Below are positions 1-11,970 of a stretch of 35,826 nucleotides of DNA, piece after piece. Source of the stretch: Streptococcus pseudopneumoniae (GTDB lineage Bacteria; Bacillota; Bacilli; Lactobacillales; Streptococcaceae); NCBI RefSeq assembly GCF_001072375.1, contig NZ_JVKV01000105.1, positions 1-35,826 of the forward strand. Direction: 5' to 3'. Positions within the stretch are counted from its first letter, which is position 1, and every line of letters begins with the position of its first letter. The notes beneath the pieces are model-generated. The model did no database searches, was not told where the DNA came from, and worked only from the letters and a program-made list of their open reading frames with translations. Position numbers and translations under genes: made by a program.

Positions 1-2
1 CA

Positions 3-1931
3 ATGGATAAATTTGAGGCTTTAAGAACTTTTACTAGTGGCGAAAATTTCCATCTTCAACACTATTTAGGAGCGCATCGTGAAGAAAGAGACGGTGAGTA
101 TGGCTATACATTCCGTGTCTGGGCGCCAAATGCGCAAGCTGTCCATCTAGTTGGTGATTTTACTAACTGGGTTGAAAATCAAATCCCCATGGTTCGTAAT
201 GAATCTGGAGTTTGGGAAGTTTTTACAACTTTAGCTCAAGAAGGACATATTTATAAATATCATATTACTCGTGCTAATGGTCATCAGCTTATGAAGATTG
301 ATCCCTTGGCAGTACGTTATGAAGCACGTCCGGGAACAGGAGCAGTTTTAACAGAAATTCCTGAAAAAAAATGGAAGGACGGGCTCTGGTTAGCTCGTAG
401 AAAACGTTGGGGATTTTTTGAGAGACCGGTCAACATTTATGAGGCGCATGCAGGATCTTGGAAGAGAAATCCTGATGGAACACCTTATAGCTTTGCTCAA
501 CTCAAAGAAGAGCTCATTCCTTATCTCGTTGAGATGAACTATACTCATATCGAGTTTATGCCTTTGATGGCTCACCCTCTCGGTTTGAGTTGGGGTTATC
601 AGCTCATGGGTTACTTCGCTTTAGAGCATGCCTATGGTCGTCCTGAAGAGTTTCAAGACTTCGTTGAGGAATGTCATATCAACAATATCGGAGTAATTGT
701 GGACTGGGTACCTGGACACTTTACAATAAATGACGACGCTTTGGCATACTACGACGGTACACCAACTTTTGAATACCAAGATCATAATAAGGCTAACAAC
801 TACGGTTGGGGAGCACTCAACTTTGACTTAGGGAAAAACGAAGTGCAATCCTTCTTGATTTCTAGTATTAAGTTCTGGATTGATTTCTATCACCTAGATG
901 GTATTCGTGTAGATGCTGTAAGTAATATTCTCTATCTAGATTATGACAATGCTCCATGGACACCAAATAAAGACGGTGGCAATCTCAACTATGAAGGCTA
1001 TTATTTCCTACAACGTTTGAACGACGTTATTAAACTAGCTCATCCGGATGTTATGATGATTGCAGAGGAGTCTTCTTCAGGTACCAAGATTACTGGCATG
1101 AAGGAAATGGGTGGACTTGGATTTGACTACAAGTGGAACATGGGTTGGATGAATGATATCCTACGTTTCTACGAAGAAGATCCAATTTACCGTAAGTATG
1201 ACTTTAATCTTGTGACTTTCAGCTTCATGTATGTCTTTAATGAAAATTATCTCCTACCATTCTCACATGATGAGGTTGTCCACGGTAAGAAGAGTATGAT
1301 GCATAAGATGTGGGGTGATCGTTACAATCAGTTCGCTGGTTTGAGAAACTTATACACCTATCAAATTTGTCACCCTGGTAAGAAATTACTCTTCATGGGT
1401 AGTGAGTTTGGTCAATTCCTAGAGTGGAAATCCGAAGAGCAATTAGAGTGGTCTAACCTAGAAGATCCGATGAATGCCAAGATGAAATATTTTACATCAC
1501 AGTTGAATCAGCTTTATAAAGACCACCGTTGTCTTTGGGAAATTGATACAAGCTATGACGGTATTGAAATTATTGATGCGGATAACAGAGATCAGAGTGT
1601 TCTTTCCTTTATCCGAAAAGGCAAGAAAGGCGAGATGCTAGTCTGTGTCTTCAATATGGCACCGGTTGAACGACCTGATTTCACAATCGGTCTTCCTGTT
1701 GCAGGTATTTATGAAGAAATTTGGAATACAGAGTTAGAACAATGGGGTGGTGTGTGGAAAGAGCATAACCAAACTGTTCAAACTCAAGAAGGATTGTGGA
1801 AGGATTATGAGCAGACTTTGACATTTACCTTGCCAGCTATGGGAGCAAGTATTTGGAAAATCAAACGTCGCATAAAACCTACTAAGAAAGTCGCTAATAA
1901 AACTCAAAAAGGAGTAGAAAATGAAGAATGA
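3..1931 (+). CDS. glgB: 1,4-alpha-glucan branching enzyme GlgB
   Basis: This GH13 enzyme makes the alpha-1,6 branch points of glycogen in the cytoplasm. The 642-residue length is normal for the family. An N-terminal CBM48-like domain (about residues 15-125, with [17 protein letters not shown]) precedes the catalytic barrel. The expected catalytic residues are present: nucleophile Asp304 in GIRVDAV, acid/base Glu355 in IAEES, and Asp423 in SHDEVVHG. The start is the ATG two bases inside the window. It gives a full N terminus ([10 protein letters not shown]), but its ribosome site lies outside the window. The last 11 nt overlap glgC, so translation is probably coupled. It is the first gene of the glgBCDA operon visible here; the promoter is not in the window. 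Identification is secure. Confidence 0.97.
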   Translation: MDKFEALRTFTSGENFHLQHYLGAHREERDGEYGYTFRVWAPNAQAVHLVGDFTNWVENQIPMVRNESGVWEVFTTLAQEGHIYKYHITRANGHQLMKIDPLAVRYEARPGTGAVLTEIPEKKWKDGLWLARRKRWGFFERPVNIYEAHAGSWKRNPDGTPYSFAQLKEELIPYLVEMNYTHIEFMPLMAHPLGLSWGYQLMGYFALEHAYGRPEEFQDFVEECHINNIGVIVDWVPGHFTINDDALAYYDGTPTFEYQDHNKANNYGWGALNFDLGKNEVQSFLISSIKFWIDFYHLDGIRVDAVSNILYLDYDNAPWTPNKDGGNLNYEGYYFLQRLNDVIKLAHPDVMMIAEESSSGTKITGMKEMGGLGFDYKWNMGWMNDILRFYEEDPIYRKYDFNLVTFSFMYVFNENYLLPFSHDEVVHGKKSMMHKMWGDRYNQFAGLRNLYTYQICHPGKKLLFMGSEFGQFLEWKSEEQLEWSNLEDPMNAKMKYFTSQLNQLYKDHRCLWEIDTSYDGIEIIDADNRDQSVLSFIRKGKKGEMLVCVFNMAPVERPDFTIGLPVAGIYEEIWNTELEQWGGVWKEHNQTVQTQEGLWKDYEQTLTFTLPAMGASIWKIKRRIKPTKKVANKTQKGVENEE

Positions 1932-3063
1932 AATGCTAGCTTTAATCCTTGCCGGTGGGCAAGGAACTCGTCTCGGTAAACTCACTCAAAGCATTGCTAA
2001 ACCTGCCGTGCAATTTGGTGGGCGCTACCGTATCATTGACTTCGCTCTTTCAAACTGTGCCAACTCTGGTATCCATAATGTTGGGGTTATCACACAGTAT
2101 CAACCACTAGCTCTCAATAGCCACATTGGTAATGGTTCTAGTTGGGGTCTAGATGGTATTGACACCGGAGTTTCTATCCTTCAACCCTACTCTGCAAGTG
2201 AGGGGAACCGTTGGTTTGAAGGTACAAGTCATGCCATTTACCAAAACATCGACTATATCGACAGCATCAATCCTGAGTATGTTTTGATTCTTTCGGGTGA
2301 CCATATCTACAAGATGGACTACGATGATATGCTCCAATCACACAAGGACAATAATGCCAGCTTGACAGTTGCTGTCTTGGATGTACCATCAAAAGAAGCT
2401 AGCCGTTTTGGTATCATGAATACAGATGCTAATAATCGTATTGTCGAATTTGAAGAAAAACCAGCTCAACCAAAATCAACTAAGGCCTCAATGGGTATTT
2501 ATATCTTTGATTGGAAACGACTTCGCAATATGCTAGTTGCGGCTGAAAAGGCCAACCTAGATATGTCAGACTTCGGTAAAAATGTTATTCCAAATTATCT
2601 TGAAACAGGCGAGAGTGTCTATGCTTATGAATTCAATGGATACTGGAAGGACGTTGGTACTATCGAATCTCTTTGGGAAGCAAATATGGAATACATCTCT
2701 CCAGAGAATGCTCTAGATAGCCGTAACCGTCAATGGAAAATTTATTCTCGTAACCTTATCGCTCCACCAAACTTTATTGGAGAACATGCTCATGTAGAAG
2801 ACTCTCTTGTAGTGGATGGCTGTTACGTAAATGGTACAGTAAAACACTCTATCCTTTCTACAGCTGCTCAAGTTCGTAAGGGAGCAGAAGTTGTTGATTC
2901 TGTCATCATGAGTGGAGCAGTTATCGGTAGAGGAGCTAAAATTACACGTGCAATCATCGGTGAAGGTGCAATTATTGCCGATGGTGTTGAAATTGATGGT
3001 ACAGAAGAAGTACAAGTAGTCGGATATAACGAAGTAGTGGGGGTAGCAACAGATGAAGATTGA
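1921..3063 (+). CDS. glgC: Glucose-1-phosphate adenylyltransferase GlgC
   Basis: GlgC makes ADP-glucose from glucose-1-phosphate and ATP, the committed step of bacterial glycogen synthesis. The 380-residue protein has the nucleotidyltransferase signature LAGGQGTRL at residues 10-18, followed by the substrate-loop motifs GDHIYKMDY and FEEKP. A C-terminal left-handed beta-helix shows hexapeptide-like repeats ([14 protein letters not shown]). The ATG is preceded by AAAGGAGT and overlaps the end of glgB by 11 nt. Its own last 11 nt overlap glgD. The neighbouring GlgD paralogue suggests a GlgC/GlgD hetero-oligomer, as described for Bacillus and Streptococcus (family knowledge, not shown here). Confidence 0.97.
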   Translation: MKNEMLALILAGGQGTRLGKLTQSIAKPAVQFGGRYRIIDFALSNCANSGIHNVGVITQYQPLALNSHIGNGSSWGLDGIDTGVSILQPYSASEGNRWFEGTSHAIYQNIDYIDSINPEYVLILSGDHIYKMDYDDMLQSHKDNNASLTVAVLDVPSKEASRFGIMNTDANNRIVEFEEKPAQPKSTKASMGIYIFDWKRLRNMLVAAEKANLDMSDFGKNVIPNYLETGESVYAYEFNGYWKDVGTIESLWEANMEYISPENALDSRNRQWKIYSRNLIAPPNFIGEHAHVEDSLVVDGCYVNGTVKHSILSTAAQVRKGAEVVDSVIMSGAVIGRGAKITRAIIGEGAIIADGVEIDGTEEVQVVGYNEVVGVATDED

Positions 3064-4192
3064 TAAATATTCAGCGATTTTAGGAAATACCGTTGGTTTC
3101 CATGATATGTCAACCTTGACAAGTAACCGTCCAGTGGCAACTTTACCATTTGGAGGAAAGTATCGTTTGATTGACTTCCCGCTTTCAAGTTTAGCTAATG
3201 CAGGCGTTCGTAGTATCTTTGGAATTTTCCAACAAGATAACATCAGCTCAGTTTTTGACCATATTCGTTCAGGACGTGAATGGGGCTTGAATACACTTCT
3301 TAGCCACTACTATCTTGGAATCTACAATACTCGTGTAGAGAGCAGTACTGTTGGAAAAGAGTACTATAAACAACTCTTAACTTACTTAAAACGTTCAGGT
3401 TCAGACCAAACAGTTTCCTTGAACTCTGATGTTTTGGTGAATATTGATCTCAATCAAGTTTTCCATTTGCATAATACAACAAAATCACCAATCACAGTTG
3501 TTTATAAGAAATTGCCTAAGAAGGACATTTCAGAAGTAAATGCAATCCTTGATATCGACGAAACTGACCATGTGGTTTCTCACAAACTCTTTGATAAAAA
3601 ATCAAATCAAGATTACTACAACATGTCAACAGATATCTTTGTTGTAGATACTCAATGGTTGATTAAACGTTTAGAAGAAGAAGCTCAAAAAGAATATCCA
3701 GAAAAATTACGTTATGTTCTTCGTGATTTAGCAGCTAAAGAAGGTGCTTTTGCATATGAATACACAGGATACCTAGCAAATATTCATTCAGTAGAAACAT
3801 ACTACCAATCTAATTTAGATATGCTTGATCAGCATAAATTCTACTCTTTGTTCTCGCCAAATCAAAAGATTCACACTAAAGTTAAAAACGAAGAGCCTAC
3901 TTACTATGCACCGGGTTCAAAAGTAAACACTTCTCAATTTGCTTCTGGTAGTATCGTTGAAGGCGAAGTGATTAAATCTGTTATTTCGCGTAATGTTCGT
4001 ATCAATAAAGACAGCTTGGTTAAAGAATCTCTTATCTTCCCTCGCGTTGTCGTTGGAAAAGGTGCACAAGTTGAGTATGCAATTGTTGATAAGGGTGCTG
4101 AAATAGCTGAGGGAGTTGTCGTTCGAGGTACAGCAGAAAACCCTGTTATCATCAAAAAAGGCGAAAAAGTAACAGAGGATGTCCTTTCATGA
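3053..4192 (+). CDS. glgD: GlgD, non-canonical ADP-glucose pyrophosphorylase subunit
   Basis: GlgD is a 379-residue paralogue of GlgC with the same fold: an N-terminal nucleotidyltransferase domain ([13 protein letters not shown] near residues 35-47) and a C-terminal beta-helix ([20 protein letters not shown]). The glycine/arginine nucleotide loop seen in GlgC is absent; the N terminus reads [11 protein letters not shown] instead. This fits its known role as a regulatory or stimulatory partner of GlgC rather than an efficient catalyst. The divergence is normal for GlgD and does not mark a pseudogene. It starts inside glgC (11-nt overlap), and its stop overlaps the glgA start as ATGA, so the operon appears translationally coupled throughout. 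Confidence 0.95.
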   Translation: MKIDKYSAILGNTVGFHDMSTLTSNRPVATLPFGGKYRLIDFPLSSLANAGVRSIFGIFQQDNISSVFDHIRSGREWGLNTLLSHYYLGIYNTRVESSTVGKEYYKQLLTYLKRSGSDQTVSLNSDVLVNIDLNQVFHLHNTTKSPITVVYKKLPKKDISEVNAILDIDETDHVVSHKLFDKKSNQDYYNMSTDIFVVDTQWLIKRLEEEAQKEYPEKLRYVLRDLAAKEGAFAYEYTGYLANIHSVETYYQSNLDMLDQHKFYSLFSPNQKIHTKVKNEEPTYYAPGSKVNTSQFASGSIVEGEVIKSVISRNVRINKDSLVKESLIFPRVVVGKGAQVEYAIVDKGAEIAEGVVVRGTAENPVIIKKGEKVTEDVLS

Positions 4193-5622
4193 AAATTTTA
4201 TTTGTAGCAGCAGAGGGAGCTCCCTTTTCAAAAACAGGTGGATTGGGAGACGTTATCGGAGCACTTCCAAAATCATTAGTAAAAGCTGGGCATGAAGTTG
4301 CTGTTATCTTACCCTACTATGACATGGTTGAAGCCAAGTTTGGTGATCAAATTGAAGATGTCCTTCAATTTGAAGTCTATGTTGGTTGGCGCAGACAATT
4401 TTGTGGAATTAAGAAAACTGTTTTAAACGGTGTTACTTTCTACTTCATCGACAATCAATATTATTTCTTCCGTGGACATGTTTATGGAGATTTCGATGAT
4501 GGTGAACGTTTTGCCTTCTTCCAACTTGCTGCCCTTGAAGCTATGGAGCGTATCGGATTTATCCCTGATGTCCTCCACGCTCATGACTACCATACAGCAA
4601 TGATTCCTTTCTTGCTGAAGGAAAAATACAGATGGATTCAAGCTTACCAAGGAATCAAGACTGTTTTGACCATTCATAACTTGGAATTTCAGGGTCAATT
4701 TTCCGAGAGTATGCTTTGGGACTTGTTCAGGGTTGGATTTGAGCGCTATGCTGATGGAACAGTTCGTTGGAATGATTGTCTTAACTGGATGAAGGCAGGT
4801 ATTCTCTATGCAGATCGTGTATCAACCGTGTCACCGAGCTATGCTTATGAGATCATGACTACAGAATTTGGTTGCGGTATTGATCAGATTCTTCGTATGG
4901 AATCTGGTAAGGTTTCAGGTATTGTTAATGGTATTGATACAGATTTGTACAACCCAGAGACGGATTCTTTACTTGAGTATCATTTTAACAAATCTGATTT
5001 GTCAGGAAAAGCTCAAAATAAAGCGAAACTTCAAGAAAGAGTTGGTCTTCCAGTACGTCCTGATGTACCAATGATTGGTATCGTGTCACGCTTGACTCGT
5101 CAGAAGGGCTTTGATGTGGTGGTTGAAAGCCTGCATCGTATGCTTCAAGAGGATATTCAAATTGTTCTCTTGGGAACTGGAGATCCAGGATTTGAACAAG
5201 CTTTCTCTTGGTTTAGTCAAGTATTCCCAGAAAAACTTTCTGCAAATATTACTTTCGATGTGAAATTAGCTCAAGAGATTTATGCAGCATGTGATATTTT
5301 CCTCATGCCAAGTCGCTTTGAACCGTGTGGACTTTCACAAATGATGGCCATGAGATATGGTACGCTTCCTTTAGTAAACGAGGTGGGTGGACTTAGAGAT
5401 ACTGTTCAAGCCTTTAATCCAATTGAAGGGACAGGTACAGGATTTAGCTTTAACAACCTAACTCCATACTGGCTCAACTGGGCATTGCAAACAGCTTTGG
5501 ATGTTTATCACAACCATCCTGATGTTTGGAAAAATATGCAAGTTCAAGCTATGGAATGTGATTTCTCTTGGGATACAGCCTGCAAGTCATATCTTGATTT
5601 GTATCACAGTTTAGCAAACTAA
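4189..5622 (+). CDS. glgA: Glycogen synthase GlgA (ADP-glucose type)
   Basis: This GT5 glycosyltransferase transfers glucose from ADP-glucose to the growing alpha-1,4 chain. It has 477 residues, typical for bacterial GlgA. The ADP-glucose-binding motif KTGGLGD begins at Lys15. [12 protein letters not shown] and a [13 protein letters not shown] segment mark the two GT-B domains. The C-terminal [16 protein letters not shown] motif carries the conserved Glu378. Its start overlaps the glgD stop by 4 nt (ATGA). It is the last gene of the glycogen operon and is followed at once by an intrinsic terminator. No glycogen phosphorylase gene (glgP) is in this window. Confidence 0.97.
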   Translation: MKILFVAAEGAPFSKTGGLGDVIGALPKSLVKAGHEVAVILPYYDMVEAKFGDQIEDVLQFEVYVGWRRQFCGIKKTVLNGVTFYFIDNQYYFFRGHVYGDFDDGERFAFFQLAALEAMERIGFIPDVLHAHDYHTAMIPFLLKEKYRWIQAYQGIKTVLTIHNLEFQGQFSESMLWDLFRVGFERYADGTVRWNDCLNWMKAGILYADRVSTVSPSYAYEIMTTEFGCGIDQILRMESGKVSGIVNGIDTDLYNPETDSLLEYHFNKSDLSGKAQNKAKLQERVGLPVRPDVPMIGIVSRLTRQKGFDVVVESLHRMLQEDIQIVLLGTGDPGFEQAFSWFSQVFPEKLSANITFDVKLAQEIYAACDIFLMPSRFEPCGLSQMMAMRYGTLPLVNEVGGLRDTVQAFNPIEGTGTGFSFNNLTPYWLNWALQTALDVYHNHPDVWKNMQVQAMECDFSWDTACKSYLDLYHSLAN

Positions 5623-5628
5623 ATAGTT

Positions 5629-5659
5629 AAAATCGTATGATACCTTCATACGATTTTTT
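5629..5659 (+). terminator. Intrinsic terminator of the glg operon
   Basis: A perfect 12-bp stem (AAAATCGTATGA, 5629-5640, with TCATACGATTTT, 5646-5657) closes a 5-nt loop and runs into a T tract. It lies 7 nt after the glgA stop. Confidence 0.9.
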
Positions 5660-5684
5660 GAGATTATGAAAGTAAGGCAATTAT

Positions 5685-6326
5685 ATGAAAAAAATTAAAG
5701 GACTCTGTGTACTGGATGTAGATGGGACACTGATAGAAGAGGAAGTTATTGATTTGTTGGGGAAAGAAGCAGAGTGTGAAAATGAAGTAGCTCTACTGAC
5801 TGCCCAAGCTATGAGAGGAGAACTAGATTTTGAAGAAAGCCTGGGAAAACGTGTTTCCCTTCTAAAAGGACTTTCTATAGATACTTTTGATAAGATTTAT
5901 CATGAACTACACCTTAGTAAAAATGCTGCGCAATTTATTAACACTCTGCAAAAAAATCAGATAGAAGTGGGTTTAATTTCGGGTGGATTTACACCTGTTG
6001 TTGAAAGAATAGCAAAAGATTTAGGGATTTCATTATTTTCTGCTAATCAACTGGAAATCATAGATGGTCATTTAACTGGAAATCTTGTTGGTCCTATTAT
6101 CAGCAGAGAAGTTAAAAAAGAAACCCTAGTAAGATGGGCTGATGAATTAGAGCTACCAATTGATAGAACAATTGCTATTGGAGATGGAGCTAATGATTTA
6201 GCAATGTTGAAGAGAGCTGGAATCGGCATTGGCTTTTGTGCCAAAGAAATCGTGAAAGAGGAAATTCCCCTTCAAATTGAAGAAAGAGATTTAACAAAAG
6301 TATTGAATCTGATAGATTTCCTTTGA
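5685..6326 (+). CDS. HAD-family phosphoserine phosphatase (SerB-like)
   Basis: A 213-residue HAD hydrolase of subfamily IB. Motif I is DVDGT (nucleophile Asp11, acid Asp13), SGGFTP is the motif II region, and GDGANDLAML (Asp167, Asp171) is the Mg-binding motif. The SGGFTPVVERIAKDLGI and VGPIISREVKKETL segments are typical of SerB phosphoserine phosphatases, which complete serine synthesis. A glycerate kinase follows 16 nt downstream, suggesting co-transcription and a shared 3-carbon theme. The ribosome site is weak (AAGG) and no clear promoter is seen after the glg terminator, so expression may depend on read-through or a non-consensus promoter. Other HAD phosphatase substrates cannot be excluded. 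Confidence 0.8.
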   Translation: MKKIKGLCVLDVDGTLIEEEVIDLLGKEAECENEVALLTAQAMRGELDFEESLGKRVSLLKGLSIDTFDKIYHELHLSKNAAQFINTLQKNQIEVGLISGGFTPVVERIAKDLGISLFSANQLEIIDGHLTGNLVGPIISREVKKETLVRWADELELPIDRTIAIGDGANDLAMLKRAGIGIGFCAKEIVKEEIPLQIEERDLTKVLNLIDFL

Positions 6327-6342
6327 TTAGAAAGATGAGTGT

Positions 6343-7458
6343 ATGAAAATTGTTATAGCACCTGACTCTTTTAAGGAGAGTCTCCCTGCAAGTGAAGTAG
6401 CTAAAGCTATTAAACTAGGCCTTAAAAAGGCTCTACCTGAATCGAAATGTTTGCTCTTACCTGTTGGCGATGGAGGGGAAGGAACAGTGGATGCCATTAA
6501 AAATTCACTTGGTCTTGTAGAAAAAACTGCTTTAGTGACAGGTCCCTTTGGCGATGAGATTCAAATGACTTATGTTCAAAAAGGAGAACTTGCTCTGTTC
6601 GAGGTGGCCGATTTAGTTGGGCTTGCTAAAATTCCTATTGAAAAGCGAAATCCACTGAAGATTCAAACAAAGGGGATTGGTCAACTGATCCTATATTTAA
6701 TCGAACAAGGAATGAAAGAAATCTATATAGGAGTTGGTGGGACATCCAGTAACGATGGTGGTATTGGAATTGCCTCAGGACTCGGGTATCAGTTTTATGA
6801 TGAAAGCGGGATAGAACTTGAGGCTTGTGGCCAGTCCTTATTTGAAGTAAGTAAGATATTGGACAAAAATGTCGTTACCATCCCTGCTGATGTGCATATT
6901 AAAATCTTAGCAGATGTGACCAATCCACTCTGTGGAACTCACGGTGCTACCTATACATTTGGAAAGCAAAAAGGATTAAATCCAGCTCAATTTCAAAAAG
7001 TTGATGATGCTATTGAAAACTTTTACCACAAAGTTGCACCTGAAATGTTAAAATTGGATGGTGCTGGAGCAGGTGGCGGTATTGCAGCTGGCTTATGTGC
7101 TTTTGCTGGAGCAGAGATCGTATCTGGTATCCAAACTTGTTTGGATTTGATAAACTTTGATGAACAGGTCGCAGATGCAGATCTAGTTATTGTTGGTGAA
7201 GGTAGGTTAGATTCTCAAAGTTTATCTGGTAAGGCCCCAATCGGAGTAGCAAAAAGAACACCAAATGGTGTTCCAGTTATTGCTATTTGTGGTAGTTTAG
7301 CTGAGGATTTACCTCCTTTACCATTTGAGAATATTATTGCCGCTTTTTCTATATTAGAAAAAAGTGAACCACTAGAAAACAGTCTAAAAAATGCCGCTAT
7401 CTATTTAGAAGATACAGCTGCAAATATTGGTCAAGTCTTAGCTTTGAAGAAAAATTAA
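6343..7458 (+). CDS. Glycerate kinase (GlxK/GarK family)
   Basis: The 371-residue protein matches the type-1 glycerate kinase family: N-terminal [16 protein letters not shown], then [27 protein letters not shown] and the C-terminal [15 protein letters not shown] signature. It phosphorylates D-glycerate (usually to 2-phosphoglycerate), feeding lower glycolysis next to enolase, which lies about 600 nt downstream. It sits 16 nt after the SerB-like gene. Its stop codon overlaps by 4 nt the end of the convergent DUF1694 gene, and no terminator is visible between them. Confidence 0.92.
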   Translation: MKIVIAPDSFKESLPASEVAKAIKLGLKKALPESKCLLLPVGDGGEGTVDAIKNSLGLVEKTALVTGPFGDEIQMTYVQKGELALFEVADLVGLAKIPIEKRNPLKIQTKGIGQLILYLIEQGMKEIYIGVGGTSSNDGGIGIASGLGYQFYDESGIELEACGQSLFEVSKILDKNVVTIPADVHIKILADVTNPLCGTHGATYTFGKQKGLNPAQFQKVDDAIENFYHKVAPEMLKLDGAGAGGGIAAGLCAFAGAEIVSGIQTCLDLINFDEQVADADLVIVGEGRLDSQSLSGKAPIGVAKRTPNGVPVIAICGSLAEDLPPLPFENIIAAFSILEKSEPLENSLKNAAIYLEDTAANIGQVLALKKN

Positions 7459-7898
7459 CCAAACCACTTTTTCCAAAGAGAAATAGGAGCTTTAGTATCT
7501 TTCTCTTGCCATAAGTCTGAAAAGGCCTTTCTGAGGTCTTTTTCACTTGTTTGAACAGGGGCATCGCTATGAATAACTAGGCCAAAAGGAGAAGAGTTAT
7601 GATCTTCAGAAACGATGGTCGCTTGGCAGTCAGCATCTTTGGATTGTTTTAGATAAAAAACTTGTTTATCAAACTCTACCTGAGGAGAAATTTTGACAAA
7701 TAGAGGTTGAGTCTCTTTTTTAAAGGTTTCTATAATTGTTAAAAATCCATTTTTCAAATTATCATCATCAGCTATTTCAAGGACTGCATAGCCAAGGACA
7801 CGTTCTTCAAAGGTACCGAGGAAACGTCTCTGTTCATCTGGATTTAGTTTAAGACCACCATTGGCCTTTTCTAGGATTTGTTTAGATACATCAGTCAT
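7455..7898 (-). CDS. DUF1694 (YueI-like) conserved protein
   Basis: A 147-residue soluble protein with no signal peptide or membrane segment. The pattern [29 protein letters not shown] near the N terminus, and a mid-protein segment beginning [17 protein letters not shown], resemble the DUF1694/YueI family of Firmicutes, whose function is unknown. It is divergent from eno and convergent with glycerate kinase. The only in-frame ATG near the start is at 7898. Directly upstream on the minus strand is an extended -10 (TGATATACT) ending 6 nt before the ATG, with no Shine-Dalgarno sequence between, so the mRNA looks leaderless or nearly so. Confidence 0.8.
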   Translation of the reverse strand: MTDVSKQILEKANGGLKLNPDEQRRFLGTFEERVLGYAVLEIADDDNLKNGFLTIIETFKKETQPLFVKISPQVEFDKQVFYLKQSKDADCQATIVSEDHNSSPFGLVIHSDAPVQTSEKDLRKAFSDLWQEKDTKAPISLWKKWFG

Positions 7899-7904
7899 AA
7901 AAAT

Positions 7905-7913
7905 AGTATATCA
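7905..7913 (-). promoter_or_regulatory. Extended -10 for the DUF1694 gene
   Basis: The minus strand reads TGATATACT, an extended -10 (TGN-TATACT), 6 nt before the ATG of the minus-strand gene. No convincing -35 is seen. Transcription would begin at or next to the start codon. Confidence 0.5.
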
Positions 7914-7994
7914 TAAAATAAAGGAGAAAACAGATAAAAGAAAGCGATTACTTTATAAACTTAAGGAAAATTTGCACAAAGATAACGTTTTTCC

Positions 7995-8023
7995 TTGAAA
8001 AAGGTGTCTTTTTAAGGTATCAT
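7995..8023 (+). promoter_or_regulatory. Promoter of eno
   Basis: TTGAAA (7995-8000) and TATCAT (8018-8023) are separated by exactly 17 nt. The ribosome site AAGGAGAG follows 12 nt before the eno ATG. Confidence 0.75.
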
Positions 8024-8059
8024 AGAGATGTAAAAAATTTAACTCAATAAGGAGAGTAA

Positions 8060-9367
<1,308 letters not shown>

Positions 9368-9388
9368 TCGTTGATTTAACAACGTTTT

Positions 9389-9422
9389 AAGCCCCTCGGA
9401 TTTTATCCGAAGGGCTTTTTTT
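9389..9422 (+). terminator. Intrinsic terminator of eno
   Basis: A GC-rich stem (AAGCCCCTCGGA with TCCGAAGGGCTT, one C-A mismatch), loop TTTTA, then a run of T. It lies 21 nt after the eno stop. Confidence 0.93.
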
Positions 9423-9520
9423 CTGTTCAGGGGGCAAAAATATTAAGAAATAATTTCGCACATAAATTCCCTGTATTTTCACTATTCTAGGTGGAAATTA
9501 AAGATTTTTAAGCATATTTT

Positions 9521-9529
9521 TGGTATAAT
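9521..9529 (+). promoter_or_regulatory. Extended -10 promoter of the xseA operon
   Basis: TGG-TATAAT (consensus -10 at 9524-9529) is an extended -10; the -35 is poor. It is the only plausible promoter before the seven-gene xseA operon. The ribosome site AAGGAGG follows at about 9556. Confidence 0.65.
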
Positions 9530-9567
9530 AATACCCAGGAAAAACTAGAGAAAAGAAGGAGGTAGAG

Positions 9568-10908
9568 ATGGAAAAGTATTTATCGGTAGCAACGTTGACC
9601 AAGTATTTAAAAATGAAATTCGATAAAGACCCCTACTTGGAACGGGTATATTTAACTGGTCAAGTCTCTAACTTCCGTAAGCGTCCAACCCATCAGTATT
9701 TTTCTCTTAAAGATGACCGAGCGGTTATTCAGGCGACAATTTGGTCGGGGGTCTACCAACGTTTGGGATTTGACTTGGAAGAAGGGATGAAGATCAATGT
9801 GGTTGGTCGTGTCCAAGTCTATGAGCCAAGTGGAAGTTATTCGATTATCATTGAAAAAGCTGAACCAGATGGTGTCGGTGCCTTAGCTATCCAATTTGAA
9901 CAACTTAAGAAGAAACTTGCAGAAGAAGGTTTGTTTCAAGAGCGATTTAAACAATCTTTACCACAATTTTCAAAAAAAATAGGTGTGGTAACTAGCCGTA
10001 GTGGAGCTGTTATCCAGGATATCATTACAACTGTAAGCAGACGATTCCCTGGTGTGGAAATTGTCTTATATCCTACTAAAGTTCAAGGTGAGGGTGCTGC
10101 AAAGGAGATTGCTCGTAATATAACTCGAGCCAATGAACGTGAGGATTTAGATGTTCTGATTATCGGCCGTGGAGGAGGTTCCATTGAAGATCTTTGGGCC
10201 TTTAACGAAGAAATTGTAGTTCGAGCAATTTTTGAATCTCGTTTACCGATTATTTCGAGTGTAGGTCATGAAACAGATGTCACCTTGGCTGATTTTGTTG
10301 CTGATAAGAGAGCGGCAACGCCGACAGCTGCTGCTGAACTCGCTACACCAGTAACTAAGTTAGATCTTTTGACCTATCTTCAGAATCAAGAAAAACGCAT
10401 GACTACAGCGGTTAAGCATAGTTTGTCAAAGAAACAAGAAGCTGTGAGAATCCTCAGTCAATCGGTCATCTTCAGACAACCAGAGCGTTTATATGACGGT
10501 TATCTACAACGCTTGGATCAGTTACAGCTACGACTGAAGCAAGGACTGAATGCTGAATTGGTTCGAAATCAACAAAAGGTTCAAGAACAAATCCACCGTT
10601 TGGAACAATTATCACCAATCATCAAAATCCAGCGTTATCAGGATCGTATCCAGCAATTAAAGAAACTGCTGCGAAGCCAGATGGCTGTGACCTATGATGC
10701 AAAAGTAGCAGAAGTAAAACGCCTATCAGAAGCTCTCCTTATGCTAGATACTAGTCGAATTGTAGCCAGAGGTTATGCAATTGTCAAAAAAGGAGAAGTT
10801 GTAGTGGCTTCTGCGAAAGATTTGAAAGAAAATGACCAAGTATCACTGTTGATGCGGGACGGTCAAGTAGAATTAGAGGTAAGAGATGTCAAAACAAAAG
10901 AAATTTGA
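9568..10908 (+). CDS. xseA: Exodeoxyribonuclease VII large subunit XseA
   Basis: The catalytic subunit of exonuclease VII, which degrades single-stranded DNA to oligonucleotides. The 446-residue protein has an N-terminal OB fold ([13 protein letters not shown], residues about 28-105), the catalytic core with [14 protein letters not shown] and [18 protein letters not shown], and [27 protein letters not shown], followed by a long coiled-coil region (about 280-390). The ribosome site AAGGAGG is excellent. The 3' end overlaps xseB by 23 nt, keeping the two subunits coupled. Confidence 0.97.
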   Translation: MEKYLSVATLTKYLKMKFDKDPYLERVYLTGQVSNFRKRPTHQYFSLKDDRAVIQATIWSGVYQRLGFDLEEGMKINVVGRVQVYEPSGSYSIIIEKAEPDGVGALAIQFEQLKKKLAEEGLFQERFKQSLPQFSKKIGVVTSRSGAVIQDIITTVSRRFPGVEIVLYPTKVQGEGAAKEIARNITRANEREDLDVLIIGRGGGSIEDLWAFNEEIVVRAIFESRLPIISSVGHETDVTLADFVADKRAATPTAAAELATPVTKLDLLTYLQNQEKRMTTAVKHSLSKKQEAVRILSQSVIFRQPERLYDGYLQRLDQLQLRLKQGLNAELVRNQQKVQEQIHRLEQLSPIIKIQRYQDRIQQLKKLLRSQMAVTYDAKVAEVKRLSEALLMLDTSRIVARGYAIVKKGEVVVASAKDLKENDQVSLLMRDGQVELEVRDVKTKEI

Positions 10909-11098
10909 GGAAAATCTAGCAGAGCTTGAGACTATTGTTCAAAGCTTAGAAAATGGTGAAATTGCTTTGGAAGATGCTATTTCCGCTTTTCAAAAAGGAA
11001 TGCTCTTATCCAAAGAATTGCAGGCAACACTTGATAAGGCTGAAAAGACCTTGGTGAAGGTTATGCAAGAAGATGGAACAGAAAGTGAACTGGTATGA
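10886..11098 (+). CDS. xseB: Exodeoxyribonuclease VII small subunit XseB
   Basis: A 70-residue helical protein that binds XseA to form exonuclease VII. The [21 protein letters not shown] segment and the closing [18 protein letters not shown] match the family. It starts inside xseA, preceded by GAGGTAAG, and its stop overlaps the ispA start as ATGA. Confidence 0.95.
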   Translation: MSKQKKFEENLAELETIVQSLENGEIALEDAISAFQKGMLLSKELQATLDKAEKTLVKVMQEDGTESELV

Positions 11099-11970
11099 AC
11101 AAGCAGGAAAAACTAGCTTTGGTCGAGTCAGCTCTTGAAGACTTTTATGGGGACCAACAATTTGCGTCCAGTTTAAGAGAATCTATTCTCTATTCCGTCC
11201 ATGCTGGTGGTAAACGGATTCGTCCATATTTGCTTTTAGAAGTTTTGGACTCCTTACAAGTGCCTATCACTCAGGAACATGCTCAAGTTGCAGCGGCACT
11301 AGAAATGATTCATACAGGAAGTTTGATCCATGATGATCTTCCTGCTATGGATAATGATGATTTTCGTCGGGGGCGTTTGACCAACCATAAGGTGTATGGT
11401 GAAGCTCTAGCTATTTTAGCAGGGGATGCGCTTTTTTTGGATCCCTATGCTTTAATTGCTCAAGCTGATTTGCCGAGTCAAACAAAGGTTGATTTAATAG
11501 CTAATTTATCACTTGCTTCTGGAAGTATGGGAATGGTAGCTGGTCAAGTGTTAGATATGGAAGGTGAAGGAAAACACTTGAATTTAGAGGGACTTCAGAC
11601 TATCCATGCTAATAAGACAGGTAAACTTTTAGCCTTTCCTTTCCAAGCTGCTGGTATCATTGCTGGATTGGATGAAAATCTTCAAAAACAGCTTAAAACA
11701 GTTGGCGAATTGATTGGCCTGGCTTTCCAAGTGAGAGATGATGTCCTTGATGTAACAGCAAGTTTTGAGGAAATAGGAAAGACACCCCAGAAAGATTTGC
11801 AAGCCGAGAAGTCAACATATCCTGCATTGTTGGGATTAGACCAGGCGATAGCGTTTTGCAATCAAACTTTGGATCAAGCTACTGCGAAACTAGAAGAGAT
11901 TAGTCAAGTTGTGAGTTTTGATAAGGAGCCAATTGTGAAAATAGTAGAAAGTTTGAGAATCAATGGCTAA
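11095..11970 (+). CDS. ispA: Farnesyl/geranyl diphosphate synthase (IspA-type)
   Basis: A short-chain trans-prenyltransferase that condenses IPP with DMAPP or GPP, giving the precursor of undecaprenyl phosphate and other isoprenoids. It is 291 residues long. The first Asp-rich motif [15 protein letters not shown] starts at His79, and the second, QVRDDVLDV, lies near residue 213. The motif and insertion pattern fit bacterial (type II) farnesyl diphosphate synthases. It overlaps xseB by 4 nt and tlyA by 8 nt. This gene order is shared with many Firmicutes. Confidence 0.94.
   Translation: MNKQEKLALVESALEDFYGDQQFASSLRESILYSVHAGGKRIRPYLLLEVLDSLQVPITQEHAQVAAALEMIHTGSLIHDDLPAMDNDDFRRGRLTNHKVYGEALAILAGDALFLDPYALIAQADLPSQTKVDLIANLSLASGSMGMVAGQVLDMEGEGKHLNLEGLQTIHANKTGKLLAFPFQAAGIIAGLDENLQKQLKTVGELIGLAFQVRDDVLDVTASFEEIGKTPQKDLQAEKSTYPALLGLDQAIAFCNQTLDQATAKLEEISQVVSFDKEPIVKIVESLRING

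Noticed and set aside
2713-3243. A 176-codon open frame on the minus strand across glgC/glgD
   Set aside because: It is fully antisense to two clear genes, has no ribosome site, and reads as low-complexity Ser/Thr/Cys-rich shadow coding.
3053-4192. glgD as a decayed glgC pseudogene
   Set aside because: The frame is intact, full length and translationally coupled; loss of the nucleotide loop is normal in GlgD.
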